Positions 10,601 through 24,274 are shown, counted from the first letter of the stretch. The stretch: 64,000 bases of DNA from Brachynemurus nebulosus (GCA_035578155.1 JAPWDM010000035.1:996001-1060000); one strand, 5' to 3'. Numbers and translations are program-made. Notes: generated by a model not told the origin, from the letters alone.

Positions 10601-12180
10601 AATGAATTTACTACCTATGTATATTGTACCTACCCACGATGTATCCTGAAATTAATTCTAATGTAATCGACAATATTCGAAAACTTTTTTTTATTGTTTT
10701 TGAATGAAAAAAATTAAATGGGAAGCACTTTTGCTCCTTCTCTCCTAATAATGTGTTTGTAATGAACAAAACGGATATGGATTTTAAACTATTTTCTTTC
10801 CTGTTTTTCAATTTGAGAACATTTTACTGTAAGTTAATTTTCAATTATTTTTCGAAGTATTTTTCTTTTTTTTCATCTATTTACTTAAATAATACTATTA
10901 CAAAATAAGAGAGAATGGTTGTTGAAAATTTAATATTAGAAACTTAGAAGGTGAATATGGTGGATCCTTAAAAAACTACAATCTTTCAAAATCTTTTTTA
11001 TAGTATTTTCAACACAATTTCAATGTTATTCACTCCTGGTGCCTGCATTTTGTTAAAAATTTGCTCTACCAAAAAAGAATATTCCTTATATTTCAGAAAA
11101 ACTGTGCGACAGGTAAACATTTTCTTCCGTAAGCGATAAAGTTACAATTTTAATATTTCTGTTTCTTTATAAATTTCTTGATTCATTACCTAGCATTATT
11201 AATGACCATTGTATAATAGAAAAAGGCCCAACATAAGAGGGTACATAGGCAGTTAATCCGTTTCTGAGCAAAATGTAGTAAATAAATACCCAAAACAAAG
11301 CCAGTAAATAAGTACCCAAAACAAGACTCTCTCGCCATCTGTATTGTTTGTGTCAAATATCGGTACATATTTACTTTTGACATTCTTATCAGTAAATATT
11401 TTTAATAATGTTCAATGCCCCTTAATATACTTACACTTGATTCTTACTGTTAAAATCTAAAATGTAATAGTAGAAGAAAATACTCAAATCTCGAATAGTG
11501 TTTAAATTTCGGATAATATGAAGATATTATTGATAACTAAACAATAAATGGTGTTGTCAAGACCACTGAAGCAACCACTAGATGGCTGTTGTGTTGTTCA
11601 CTTGAGCGTAGGAAACTGGAACGTCTGTTAGTTTAGTAAAAATTTTAATAGATATTTCTAGAGTTAAAATATTTTACAATACCGACTTCTAACATTTATG
11701 GCGGCCAGAAAATGAGTCTTACTATAATATTTACTTAATGAATCATATTTGTTCAGAGGTGTATTTTGAATTCTCACGCAAAAACTATTTGCGATATTTG
11801 AGGTGTATTGCCTTAATTTCGAATCGTGTTCAGTGTCTAATTTAAGATATTTAAAATCCAAATATTTTGTATATTTTGAATTATTCTCTGGGGACAGAAA
11901 AGAGTAAGACTAGTCACAGTGCAGGGTAAATGCTTCAGATGGAGTCACAAAAGATGTCCTTTTAATAATAAATCTAGATTAATTTGTGTGGAATATTTAC
12001 TAAATTTCTGAACACAAAATGTTTTTCTTTAATAATGCGTTTAAAAAGAAATTAAAAAGAGGTTTCTGTACCTATAGATTTAGAAACCTAATAATATAAT
12101 TTTTTTTACCAACACAATTCAGAGGGAAAGTTAGTGTAAATCAAGACCCCATATATCTGAAATTAGGAACCCATTTGCAG
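10601..12180. other. AT-rich stretch, no gene seen
   Basis: No recognisable gene, terminal repeat or RNA. Short open frames lack any family signature. Confidence 0.5.
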
Positions 12181-12182
12181 TA

Positions 12183-13193
12183 CCGTAAACACGGATTACT
12201 TGAGCCCAGATTTGCAAATCATCTGATAATTTTTAAAATTGAGCGTAACTGTTATATTTATTTGGGATAGGGAATTCAGTATATTAATCTGTATATGACT
12301 ACGGTTAGTTTATTATATAGTATGGATTTTTTTCTGATGGTTCATAAATTTTATAAATTTTTAGATTTTAGTTCAAGTTAACCTCAAGATCGGGTTACTT
12401 GAGCCCAAACCTAAAGTTCCAGATAATTTCCATTTGAAAACAGTTAGAGACCATGCAGGATGTTGGTTACTAACTAAAATCCATTGTACAAACATTTATT
12501 TATTCAAAAAACATGAATAGGTCCAAAACTGAATAAAAATTTTCAAGCAAAAATTGTTATGGATATACGAAATTATTTTTATGAGTTAGAGTGTGTCTTT
12601 TAGTCTACCTAAAGAGAATAATCCGCTTTTTATTAGTGTAGGTGGAGGTATTTTCTTAACTATATTTTCTCATTTATAGTACAGTATACGTCCTTGTTCT
12701 TGGACCACTTCCATGCCTTTTTAATTGGCTCCATGCAGTCTACTGTTGTACTATTTTATACCAAAGTTATAATGGGCTCAAGTTACCCTAATCTGAAGAT
12801 TATGTTAACTGGTTTATCAAAACCTTAAATTAAGAAACTAAGAAAATAGCTGGCATATGAATATGTCTGAATTTGCTTTAGTAATGAAGCAAATATTAAA
12901 ATTATACACTTACCTTACTTTGTGAGCTATCGAAATATTTTTTACAGTTGAAAGTTAACAATATAATAAAAACAGCAACTTTAAATAGAGAGTAAACAAC
13001 ACTCACCTGACACCTAGTGTCAATTTTCAAAACTACCTAAACATAAACATAGTGAACCTAGTGCTGTCACCTATCAGATAAACATGTAAATTACTTTTAC
13101 TACTAGCTACACTAAGTACAAAACAAAAAATAATACTTTTTTCCATTTTGGGCTCAAGTTACATCTTAGGGCTCAAGTAAGTAGTGTTTACGG
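12183..13193. mobile_element. TA-flanked MITE-like element with GGGCTCAAGT subterminal motifs
   Basis: The ends CCGTAAACAC and GTGTTTACGG are perfect inverted repeats, each flanked by TA, as in Tc1/mariner-type insertions. A GGGCTCAAGT(T/A)AC-like word occurs about five times: near 12197 and 12393 in inverted orientation, and near 12775, 13149 and 13169 direct. This is typical of transposase-binding subterminal repeats. No transposase is present in the 1011 bp. Confidence 0.7.
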
Positions 13194-13269
13194 TAGTTGA
13201 AAAATCAAGGTTTTGACATAAAATAATATTTAAAAATTTTATTAGGTCTGATAGAATTATTGTCGCGTA

Positions 13270-13690
13270 ACACCTAGATCTGACTGAGGTACTCTTAGGG
13301 GTATGCGTACTCCACTTTGAGAAACACTCTTCTAGCCTAATGTTTGAATTTTAAGATCTCAGGTCTGATTTCTGGCTGAAGTAAAGTTGGCTACAGTATC
13401 AACTGTAAAAGGTGGTCCACGGACCCCTAGGAGTCCGCGTACGATCAATAAAGGGTCCGTAAGATGTAATTATGATATTATAATCATGCTGTATCATATA
13501 CAGTTATACAGGATAGTGTATCATTAATTAATATAAATTAAGTATTATATTATTATGTTTATACAAGTGTCATTAACTATTTGCGAGAATACAATTTTTT
13601 TTTAAAAATTTGTTTGAATTTAGTGATCTCTGTCAAAATAGTGAATGGATAAAGAGGTCCGTGGGAAAAAAATTATTGGGAACCTCTGCC
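13270..13690. repeat. Two hAT-type MITE fragments
   Basis: Around 13290-13327 a GGGGTATGCGTACTCC...TTGAGAAACACT block looks like one hAT MITE terminus. From about 13404 a GGTCCACGGACCCC block and, near 13650-13688, its inverted counterpart (GGTCCGTGGG then GGGAACCTCTG) look like the two ends of another. Target duplications were not found. Confidence 0.4.
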
Positions 13691-13824
13691 TTCGGACTTA
13701 CAACAACTAGGTGAAAAACAATAAGAAATCAGTATTATAATAATACGTAACACATCTTGAGCTCAAAATATAGCAATGAGCTACGTACGTGATGTTTATA
13801 ATTTGACTGAAGTCAAACACATGT

Positions 13825-14412
13825 CCGTAAAGTTAGCCCCGCCATTTTGTTATTTTCAAACAAAAAAGGGTTGTGCTACCATGTGCCGTAAATAAAAAAA
13901 TCAATTTTTAAAATTGTGATTTTTAGAGCCAAAAACTAATTTTTTGGGTGTAAAGTTAGCCCTGCCATTTTGTCCTTTTTAAACAAAAAAGGTTGTGCTG
14001 CATTGTGCTAGACATGTGCTACCATGTGCCGTAAATAAAAAAAAAACTAATTTTGAAAATTGCGATTTTTAGAGCCAAAAGCAATTTTGAGTGTAAAAGG
14101 CAAAATGGCGAGGCTAATTTTACACCCAAAATGGTTTTTTGGATCTAAAAGTCGCAACTTTCAAAACTGATTTTTTTTATTTACGGCACATGGTAGCACA
14201 TGTCTAGCACAATGCAGCACAATCCTTTGTGTTTTAAAAAGACAAAAAGGCGGGGCTAACTTTACACCCAAAAAATTAGTTTTTGGCTCAAAAAATCACA
14301 ATTTTAAAAATTGATTTTTTTTATTTACGGCACTTGGTAGCACATGTCTGGCACAATGCAGCACAATCTTTTTTTGTTTGAAAATGACAAAATGGCGGGG
14401 CTAACTTTACGG
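13825..14412. mobile_element. Foldback element of four inverted/direct units
   Basis: The ends CCGTAAAGTTAGCCC and GGGCTAACTTTACGG are perfect inverted repeats. Each arm contains two direct units with the words GCCATTTTGT, CATGTGCCGTAAATAAA and AGAGCCAAAA. The second arm carries the same words inverted. No target duplication is evident and no protein is encoded over 588 bp. RNA from it would fold into a long hairpin. Confidence 0.8.
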
Positions 14413-14805
14413 CACTGACCGCGTGTTCACTATGTTTATTATTATTTGAACCTCTCTATATTAACATAATATAAATATTATTATCTTAAATCTGTATGTC
14501 ACTTTTTCATGAAATTAGAACAAAATTGTTAACTCAGAATTCTAAATACATAATGAATTTATTTTTCATTAATATTTAAAGAGACAGAAAAGTCGTGCTT
14601 ATGTATTATGTAATTGAAAATAAAAATACGTGATATAAAATTTTTAAACTTTCGGGAGCAATTATATAAAATAAATAAAATAGTATTTCTAATTTTCTCC
14701 CATGGGATATAACTTAAATTACATCATACTCTTCAGTACGAAGTACATATATATTATACGTATTACAAATGGTATGAAATAAAAACTTTTTTGAAAAACC
14801 GACTT
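14413..14805. other. No gene seen
   Basis: AT-rich sequence with nothing recognisable. Confidence 0.5.
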
Positions 14806-14982
14806 CAAAAAGTAATAAATAATAATTAATAGCATGTATTTTGAAGTCAGGCGTGAAAGCGTAGTATAAAAATGTAGATCCACAAGAATTCATTAATTTT
14901 GCAAGCACATCCGATCGCATTTGTTTATACTACGCCACGCCTGACTTCAAAATATATGCTATTAATTATTTATTACTTTTTG
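14806..14982. mobile_element. 177-bp hairpin MITE
   Basis: CAAAAAGTAATAAAT..TTTTGAAGTCAGGCGTG on the left is matched inverted on the right through CGCCTGACTTCAAAATA to TATTACTTTTTG. Arms are about 65 bp, nearly perfect, around a 50-bp loop. The outer ACCGACTTCAAAAAG word resembles a motif I associate with insect MITEs. Confidence 0.7.
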
Positions 14983-15019
14983 AGCTTTTATTATTTATAT
15001 TTTGTTCTAACAAATTTGT

Positions 15020-15185
15020 ATCTATATGTGTATGTATTAGGGATGGTATGGATATGAAATTTCGGATACGGATACGAATATTTAAAAATATTTTTTTCGG
15101 TTTCGGTTACGGATATGCAAAAATATCGGATAATGTTTCGGATACGGTTACGGTTACGGCTAATTTTTAACGATTTTTCGAATGG
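15020..15185. repeat. hAT-like end with GGTTACGG/GGATACGG minirepeats
   Basis: A TAGGGATGGTATGG start is followed by many TTCGGATACGG, GGTTACGG and ATATCGGATA words. No opposite end was found. Confidence 0.4.
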
Positions 15186-16212
15186 CTGTATCTTTGTGAA
15201 TGTATCGGAGTCGTAAGCAAAGCAATTTAAAGCTGGAAGTTTCTAGTTTCGAGAGCTTGCGATAAAAAAATTTTCAAAGCAAGGTGTGTGGCGCAATCCT
15301 AATAAATACACTGAAAAAAGAATTTTCGAAATTTTTTCGGTTTTTTTTTTGGTCCACGAATTTTTCCGATTTAACCACCATATGGACCGAGTAACTTGTT
15401 CATTCAGCTTTAATTTGCTTTTTTATGTACCGAACCAACTTCGTGTAAGTTCGGTACATAATAAGATTAGATTGTGTAGAATGAATAATTATTGAGTTTT
15501 ACATCCATATTGAATAAACGCAAGAGGTATTGCTTGTGTGTTGTATGTATTTCATGTACCTGTGAACTCTATAGTTCGATTAAACGATTAAGACTTGTAA
15601 CAGTACTGCTATCTAGCGATGTATATAAGTATTTCAAAGTAACTGGTATTGTTCAAAGTAACTGGTATTGGGGACGCAAACCCCGAGTAAGTAGTGAATG
15701 GTAATGACGAACAGAAAAAGGAGTGATGAGAGGAGAGAGAGAGTAAAAAAAAAGTTTGAAATGGCGGATTGATAATGAGTTCAGTTAGAAACTGTTTTGG
15801 AAAATTAACAAAAAATTGATATTAAAAAAAAATATTTAAAAATAAAATAATATAAAAAATAATCAACCAATATATTTGAAATTATAAAAACAAAAGGAAA
15901 ACCTATAAATAAAATATTATCATTACTTAAACCAAAAGAAAACAAAATTAATAAAATACATGTGCTTTCGTGTTTAACCTACAAGAGAATATTATATTTT
16001 TTTTTTTTTAAATATTCCCTGTGTTTCATTTATCTACCTTGGAACCATAAAATCTACATCAAGAAAATCTTCCAGTTACGATAAACTCATTAGAAATAAC
16101 TTTTGTGATATAATAAATACGTTGTCTTTGTAATTTTGTGTTTCTAATAAAAAAAATCGTAGTTAATATTTTTTAAACCTTTATTTATTTCTAATTTTTA
16201 TTATATACATAA
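15186..16212. other. No gene; one short hairpin
   Basis: A hairpin with stem TATGTACCGAAC/GTTCGGTACATA lies at 15424-15460 with a 13-base loop. The rest is AT-rich without a recognisable gene. Confidence 0.5.
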
Positions 16213-16663
16213 TTAACCCTAGAACGACAAACTTATTTTTTCTACTCTTAAACTACAAACTGGGGTATATATTTACCCCACGGGATTTTTGGTCGTAAAA
16301 TCGATCTGACAGCAGCAATTTCACTTATAAGAACGCGAATTTGTTCGTTTTTTCATGCTGAAGAGAATGGTGAAGAGTAAATTCAATTTAATCAAAGCTT
16401 AGTCGGTGAAAAATCTATTTAAATAGCTAAAAGTGTTCAAAAACGCTCAAATTGTCATTTAATAAACAAAAATTGATAACTATTTTTCTAATGAACCGAT
16501 TTTCAAATTTCAGATGGTATTTTAAAGAGGACACAAGGGACTTCAAGCATACAAATGACATCATGATGTTTTGCCAAAAAAGTCGATTTATTTTGGATTT
16601 TGAAAATTAAAAAAATTGGAAATTTGATATGTGGAAAAATCAAACAAAAATGCATGAAATTTT

Positions 16664-17040
16664 ACGATGGTGTTTTTAGCAGAAAAAAATAGCAGAAAAA
16701 AATCGCTGCGTCAACACCATGCGTAAAAAATATTATCTGAGAATAACAAAACGATATTTGAACAGCCGAACAGTTAGCACATATCGACTAACTGAACTCA
16801 ACTTCCCGTTTCGTTTGTAACATGTACGTACTCACGACATATTGAACGAACCAAAATCAACTAACAATTTTGTTCCAAAATAAAATGAAAAAATTTCAAA
16901 ACTGAAAGGACTTAACGTTTTGAAAATCACATCTATACTTCATCCAACTAATAAACTAATGTACAAGAAAAATTCAGAAAATTTTTCGCGCATTAAATAT
17001 TGGAAAATAAATGATAAAATATAAAAATTGTTAAATTTTG
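16664..17040 (+). repeat. Left unique part of the giant inverted repeat
   Basis: From ACGATGGTGTTTTTAGCAG this segment is repeated inverted at about 23880-24274 with very few differences. It lies outside the satellite monomers and inside the piggyBac-like ends. Confidence 0.9.
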
Positions 17041-20000
17041 TATCGCAAATACATAAGTTATCGTAAGTTAGAACCAAAATTTCGGGAAAACGGGTAGCCG
17101 TGTATTTTCTGCTGGCATGGCATTTTGTTACTTATTATTTTAGTAACATGCAACGAAAATTTGAACCAGATCCTATGCGTCGTTTTCTGGCAACTGACGG
17201 CAAAAAATTTTATTGTGATACAAAGCGAATATAATATACTTGTTTCGAAGTCAAATTTCGGGAAAACGAACAGCCGTGTATTTTCTGCTGGCATAGTGGT
17301 TTGTTGCCTATTATATTAATAATAACCAGTGAAAATTTGAACAAGATCCTATGCGTCCTTTTCTGGCAATTGACGGCAAAAATTTCTATTGTGATAGAAA
17401 GCGAATATAATGTACTCGATTCGAAGTCAAATTTGGGGAAAACGATCAGCCGTGTATTTTCTGCTGGCATGGAATTTTGTTACTTATTATATTAGTAAAA
17501 TCCAACCAAAATTTGAACCAGATCCTATGCGTCGTTTTCTGGCAATTGACGGCAAAAAATTTTATTCTGGCACAAAGCGCCTATAATACTTGATTCGAAG
17601 TCAAATTTCGGGAAAACGACTAGCCGTGTATTTTCTGCTGGCATAGCATTTTGTTACTTATTATTTTAGTAACATGCAACGCACATTTGCACCAGATCCT
17701 ATGCGTCGTTTTCTGGCAATTGACGGTTAAAAGTTTTATTCTGGCACAAAGCGCCTATAATACTTGATTCGAAGTCAAATTTCGGGAAAACGACCAGCCG
17801 TGTATTTTCTGCTGGCATGAAATTTTGTTACTTATTATGTTAGTAAAATTCAAACAAAATTTGAACCAGATCCTATGCGTCGTTTCCTGGCAATTGACGG
17901 CAAAAAATTTTATTCTGGCACAAAGCGCCTATAATACTTGATTCGAAGCAAAATTTCGGGAAAACTACTAGCCGTGTATTTTCTGCTGGCATGGCATTTT
18001 GTTACCTATGATGTTAGTAAAATTCAAACAAAATTTGAACCCGATCCTATGCGTCGTTTTCTGGCAATTGACGGCAAAAAATTTTATTGTGATACAAAGC
18101 GAATATAATATACTTGTTTCGAAGTCAAATTTCGGGAAAACGATCAGCCGTGTATTTTCTGCTGGCATAGTGGTTTGTTGCCTATTATATTAATAATAAC
18201 CAGTGAAAATTTGAACAAGATCCTATGCGTCGTTTTCTGGCAACTGACGGCAAAAAATTTTATTGTGATACAAAGCGAATATAATATACTTGTTTCGAAG
18301 TCAAATTTCGGGAAAACGAACAGCCGTGTATTTTCTGCTGGCATAGTGGTTTGTTGCCTATTATATTAATAATAACCAGTGAAAATTTGAACAAGATCCT
18401 ATGCGTCCTTTTCTGGCAATTGACGGCAAAAATTTCTATTGTGATAGAAAGCGAATATAATGTACTCGATTCGAAGTCAAATTTGGGGAAAACGATCAGC
18501 CGTGTATTTTCTGCTGGCATGGAATTTTGTTACTTATTATATTAGTAAAATCCAACCAAAATTTGAACCAGATCCTATGCGTCGTTTTCTGGCAATTGAC
18601 GGCAAAAAATTTTATTCTGGCACAAAGCGCCTATAATACTTGATTCGAAGTCAAATTTCGGGAAAACGACTAGCCGTGTATTTTCTGCTGGCATAGCATT
18701 TTGTTACTTATTATTTTAGTAACATGCAACGCACATTTGCACCAGATCCTATGCGTCGTTTTCTGGCAATTGACGGTTAAAAGTTTTATTCTGGCACAAA
18801 GCGCCTATAATACTTGATTCGAAGTCAAATTTCGGGAAAACGACCAGCCGTGTATTTTCTGCTGGCATGGAATTTTGTTACTTATTATGTTAGTAAAATT
18901 CAAACAAAATTTGAACCAGATCCTATGCGTCGTTTCCTGGCAATTGACTGCAAAAAATTTTATTCTGGCACAAAGCGCCTATAATACTTGATTCGAAGCA
19001 AAATTTCGGGAAAACTACTAGCCGTGTATTTTCTGCTGGCATGGCATTTTGTTACCTATGATGTTAGTAAAATTCAAACAAAATTTGAACCCGATCCTAT
19101 GCGTCGTTTTCTGGCAATTGACGGCAAAAAATTTTATTGTGATACAAAGCGAATATAATATACTTGTTTCGAAGTCAAATTTCGGGAAAACGATCAGCCG
19201 TGTATTTTCTGCTGGCATAGTGGTTTGTTGCCTATTATATTAATAATAACCAGTGAAAATTTGAACAAGATCCTATGCGTCCTTTTCTGGCAACTGACGC
19301 CAAAAAATTTTATTGTGATACAAAGCGAATATAATATACTTGTTTCGAAGTCAAATTTCGGGAAAACGATCAGCCGTGTATTTTCTGCTGGCATAGTGGT
19401 TTGTTGCCTATTATATTAATAATAACCAGTGAAAATTTGAACAAGATCCTATGCGTCCTTTTCTGGCAATTGACGGCCAAAAATTCTATTGTGATACAAA
19501 GCGAATATAATGTACTCGATTCGAAGTCAAATTTCGGGAAAACGACTAGCCGTGTATTTTCTGCTGGCATAGCATTTTGTTACTTATTATTTTAGTAACA
19601 TGCAACGCAAATTTGCACCAGATCCTATGCGTCGTTTTCTGGCAATTGACGGCAAAAAATTTTATTGTGATCGAAAGCGAATATAATATACGTGATTCGA
19701 AGTCAAATTTCGGGAAAACGATTAGCCGTGTATTTTCTGCTGGCATGGCAGTTTGTTACTTATTATGTTAGTAACATTCAAACAAAAATTGAACCAGATC
19801 CTATGCGTCCTTTTCTGGCAACTGACGGCAAAAAATTTTATTGTGATACAAAGCGAATATAATATACTTGTTTCGAAGTCAAATTTCGGGAAAACGATCA
19901 GCCGTGTATTTTGTAATGGCATGGAATTTTGTTACTTATTATATTAGTAAAATCCAACCAAAATTTGAACCAGATCCTATGCGTCGTTTTCTGGCAATTG

Positions 20001-20752
20001 ACGGCAAACATTTTATCCTGGCACAAAGCGCCTATAATACTTGATTCGAAGTCAAATTTCGGGAAAACGACTAGCCGTGTATTTTCTGCTGGCATGGCAT
20101 TTTGTTACTTATTATGTTAGTAAAATTCAAACAAAATTTGAACCAGATCCTATGCGTCGTTTTCTGGCAATTGACGGCAAAAAATTCTTCTGTGATACAA
20201 AGCGAATATAATGTACTCGATTCGAAGTCAAATTTCGGGAAAACGATCAGCCGTGTATTTTCTGCTGGCATGGAATTTTGTTACCTATTATATTAGTAAA
20301 ATCAAACCACAATTTGAACCAGATCCTATGCGTCGTTTTCTGGCAATTGACGGTTAAAAGTTTTATTCTGGCACAAAGCACCTATAATACTTGATTCGAA
20401 GTCAAATTTCGGGAAAACGACCAGCCGTGTATTTTCTGCTGGCATGGAATTTTGTTACTTATTATATTAGTAAAATCCAACCAAAATTTGAACCAGATCC
20501 TATGCGTCGTTTTCTGGCAATTGACGGCAAAAAATTTTATTCTGGCACAAAGCGCCTATAATACTTGATTCGAAGTCAAATTTCGGGAAAACGACTAGCC
20601 GCGTATTTTCTGCTGGCATAGCATTTTGTTACTTATTATTTTAGTAACATGCAAAGCACATTTGCACCAGATCCTATGCGTCGTTTTCTGGCAATTGACG
20701 GTTAAAAGTTTTATTCTGGCACAAAGCGCCTATAATACTTGATTCGAAGTCA
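17041..20752 (+). repeat. 174-176-bp satellite array, left arm (21 monomers)
   Basis: The landmark GCCGTGTATTTTCTGCTGGC recurs at 17097, 17273, 17449, 17623, 17797, 17971, 18147 and so on to 20598: 21 copies spaced 174 or 176 bp. Monomers come in two length types; the shorter have 'CACAAAGCGCCTATAATACT' where the longer have 'CGAATATAAT(A/G)TACT'. Short open frames on both strands are by-products: the period is not a multiple of three, so no long protein results. Confidence 0.97.
17166..19265 (+). repeat. Higher-order repeat: six-monomer unit (1050 bp) duplicated
   Basis: Segments starting near 17166 and 18216 are almost identical over about 1050 bp. This includes the same order of monomer subtypes (176, 176, 174, 174, 174, 176 bp). 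I found only a few substitutions, for example near 17809 versus 18859 and 17894 versus 18944. This is a recent tandem duplication of six monomers. Confidence 0.85.
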
Positions 20753-20760
20753 GAATATAC

Positions 20761-23700
20761 AGAATAAAACTCAATTGCCAGAAAACGACGCATAGGATCT
20801 GGTTCGAATTTTGGTTGGATTTTACTGATATAATAAGCAACAAAATTCCATGCCAGCAGAAAATACACGGCTGATCGTTTTCCCAAAATTTGACTTCGAA
20901 TCGAGTACATTATATTCGCTTTGTATCACAATAGAATTTTTTGCTGTCAATTGCCAGAAAACGACGCATAGGATCTTGTTCAAACTGTCACTGGTTATTA
21001 CTAATATAATAGGCAACAAACCACTATGCCAGCAGAAAATGCACGGCTGATCGTTATCCCGAAATTTGACTTCGAATCAAGTATTATAGGCGCTTTGAGC
21101 CAGAATAAAATTTTTTGCCGTCAATTGCCAGAAAACGACGCATAGGATCCGGTTCAAATTTTGTTTGAATTTTACTAACATAATAAGTAACAAAATGCCA
21201 TGCCAGCAGAAAGTACACGGCTAGTCGTTTTCCCGAAATTTGACTTCGAATCAAGTATTATAGGCGCTTTGTGCCAGGAATAAAATTTTTTGCCGTCAAT
21301 TGCCAGAAAACGACGCATAGGATCTGGTTCAAATTTTGTTTGAATTTTACTAACATAATAAGTAACAAAATGCCATGCCAGCAGAAAATACACGGCTAGT
21401 CGTTTTCCCGAAATTTGACTTCGAATCGAGTACATTATATTCGCTTTGTATCACAAAAGAATTTTTTGCCGTCAATTGCCAGAAAACGACGCATAGGATC
21501 CGGGTCAAATTTTGTTTGAATTTCACTAACATTATAAGTAACAAAATGCCATGCCAGCAGAAAATACACGGCTAGTCGTTTTCCCGAAATTTGACTTCGA
21601 ATCGAGTACATTATATTCGCTTTGTATCACAAAAGAATTTTTTGCCGTCAATTGCCAGAAAACGACGCATAGGATCCGGTTCAAATTTTGTTTGAATTTT
21701 ACTAACATAATAAGTAACAAAATGCCATGCCAGCAGAAAATACACGGATAGTCGTTTTCCCGAAATTTGACTTCGAATCAAGTATTATAGGCGCTTTGTG
21801 CCAGAATAAAATTTTTTGCCGTCAATTGCCAAAAAACGACGCATAGGATCTGGTTCAAATTTTGTTTGAATTTTACTAACATAATAAGTAACAAAATGCC
21901 ATGCCAGCAGAAAATACACGGCTAGTCGTTTTCCCGAAATTTGACTTCGACTCAGGTATTATCGGCGCTTTGTGCCAGAATAAAATTTTTTGCCGTCAAT
22001 TGCCAGAAAACGACATATAGCATCTTGTTCAAACTTTCACTGGTTATTACTAATGTAATAGGCAACAAACCACTATGCCAGCAGAAAATACACGGCCAGT
22101 AGTTTTCCCGAAATTTGGCTTCGAATCAAGTATTATAGGCGCTTTGTGCCAGAATAAAATTTTTTGCCGTCAATTGCCAGAAAACGACGCATAGGACCTG
22201 GTTCAAATTGTGGTTTGATTTTACTAATATAATAGGTAACAAAATTCCATGCCAGCAGAAAATACACGGCTGATCGTTTTCCCGAAATTTGACTTCGAAT
22301 CGAGTACATTATATTCGCTTTGTATCACAAAAGAATTTTTTGCCGTCAGTTGCCAGAAAACGACGCATAGGATCTGGTTCAAATTTTGTTTGAATTTTAC
22401 TAACATAATAAGTAACAAAATGCCATGCCAGCAGAAAATACACGGCTAGTCGTTTTCCCGAAATTTGACTTCGAATCAAGTATTATAGGCGCTTTGTGCC
22501 AGAATAAAATTTTTTGCCGTCAATTGCCAGAAAACGACGCATAGGATCTGGTTCAAATTTTGGTTGGATTTGACTAATATAATAAGTAACAAAATTCCAT
22601 GCCAGCAGAAAATACACGGCTGATCGTTTTCCCGAAATTTGACTTCGAAACAAGTATATTATATTCGCTTTGTATCACAATAAAATTTTTTGCCGTCAAT
22701 TGCCAGAAAACGACGCATAGGATCGGGTTCAAATTTTGTTTAAATTTTACTAACATCATAGGTAACAAAATGCCATGCCAGCAGAAAATACACGGCTAGT
22801 AGTTTTCCCGAAATTTGGCTTCGAATCAAGTATTATAGGCGCTTTGTGCCAGAATAAAATTTTTTGCCGTCAATTGCCAGAAAACGACGCATAGGATCTG
22901 GTTCAAATTTTGTTTGAATTTTACTAACATAATAAGTAACAAAATTCCATACCAGCAGAAAATACACGGCTAGTAGTTTTCCCGAAATTTGGCTTCGAAT
23001 CAAGTATTATAGGCGCTTTGTGCCAGAATAAAATTTTTTGCCGTCAATTGCCAGAAAACGACGCATAGGATCTGGTTCAAATTTTGTTTGAATTTTACTA
23101 ACATCATAGGTAACAAAATGCCATGCCAGCAGAAAATACACGGCTAGTAGTTTTCCCGAAATTTGGCTTCGAATCAAGTATTATAGGCGCTTTGTGCCAG
23201 AATAAAATTTTTTGCCGTCAATTGCCAGAAAACGACGCATAGGATCTGGTTCAAATTTTGTTTGAATTTTACTAACATAATAAGTAACAAAATTCCATGC
23301 CAGCAGAAAATACACGGCTGGTCGTTTTCCCGAAATTTGACTTCGAATCAAGTATTACCGGCGCTTTGTGCCAGAATAAAACTTTTAACCGTCAATTGCC
23401 AGAAAACGACGCATAGGATCTGGTGCAAATGTGCGTTGCATGTTACTAAAATAATAAGTAACAAAATGCTATGCCAGCAGAAAATACACGGCTAGTCGTT
23501 TTCCCGAAATTTGACTTCGAATCAAGTATTATAGGCGCTTTGTGCCAGAATAAAATTTTTTGCCGTCAATTGCCAGAAAACGACGCATAGGATCTGGTTC
23601 AAATTTTGGTTGGATTTGACTAATATAATAAGTAACAAAATTCCATGCCAGCAGAAAATACACGGCTGATCGTTTTCCCGAAATTTGACTTCGAAACAAG

Positions 23701-23879
23701 TATATTATATTCGCTTTGTATCACAATAAAATTTTTTGCCGTCAGTTGCCAGAAAACGACGCATAGGATCTGGTTCAAATTTTCGTTGCATGTTACTAAA
23801 ATAATAAGTAACAAAATGCCATGCCAGCAGAAAATACACGGCTACCCGTTTTTCCGAAATTTTGGTTCTAACTTACGAT
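20761..23879 (-). repeat. 174-176-bp satellite array, right arm (about 18 monomers)
   Basis: The same monomers as in the left arm, in inverted orientation, recognised by GCCAGCAGAAAATACACGGC from 20860 to about 23850. The switch occurs inside a monomer at about 20753-20761, leaving a very short spacer. The right arm has fewer monomers than the left. Confidence 0.95.
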
Positions 23880-24274
23880 AACTTATGTATTTGCGATACA
23901 AAATTTAACAATTTTTATATTTTATCATTTATTTTCCAATATTTAATGCGCGAAAAATTTTCTGAATTTTTCTTGTACATTAGTTTATTAGTTGGATGAA
24001 GTATCTATGTGATTTTCAAAACGTTAAGTCCTTTCAGTTTTGAAATTTTTTCATTTTATTTTGGAACAAAATTGTTAGTTGATTTTGGTTCGTTCAATAT
24101 GTCGTGAGTACGTACATGTTACAAACGAAACGGGAAGTTGAGTTCAGTTAGTCGATATGTGCTAACTGTTCGGCTGTTCAAATATCGTTTTGTTATTCTC
24201 AAATAATATTTTTTACGCATGGTGTTGACGCAGCGATTTTTTTCTGCTATTTTTTTCTGCTAAAAACACCATCG
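23880..24274 (-). repeat. Right unique part of the giant inverted repeat
   Basis: Reverse complement of 16664-17040, ending in TAAAAACACCATCGT. Beyond it the two ends of the element differ. Confidence 0.9.

Noticed and set aside
17041..23880. CRISPR-like array
   Set aside because: Monomers are contiguous, similar over their whole length and 174-176 bp long, with no unique spacers and no cas genes; this is satellite DNA in a eukaryotic setting.
17058..23881. Dozens of 62-86-codon open frames on both strands with similar proteins
   Set aside because: They are translations of the satellite monomer. The 174/176-bp units give overlapping frames on both strands, and the 176-bp form shifts frame at every repeat, so no coherent protein is formed.
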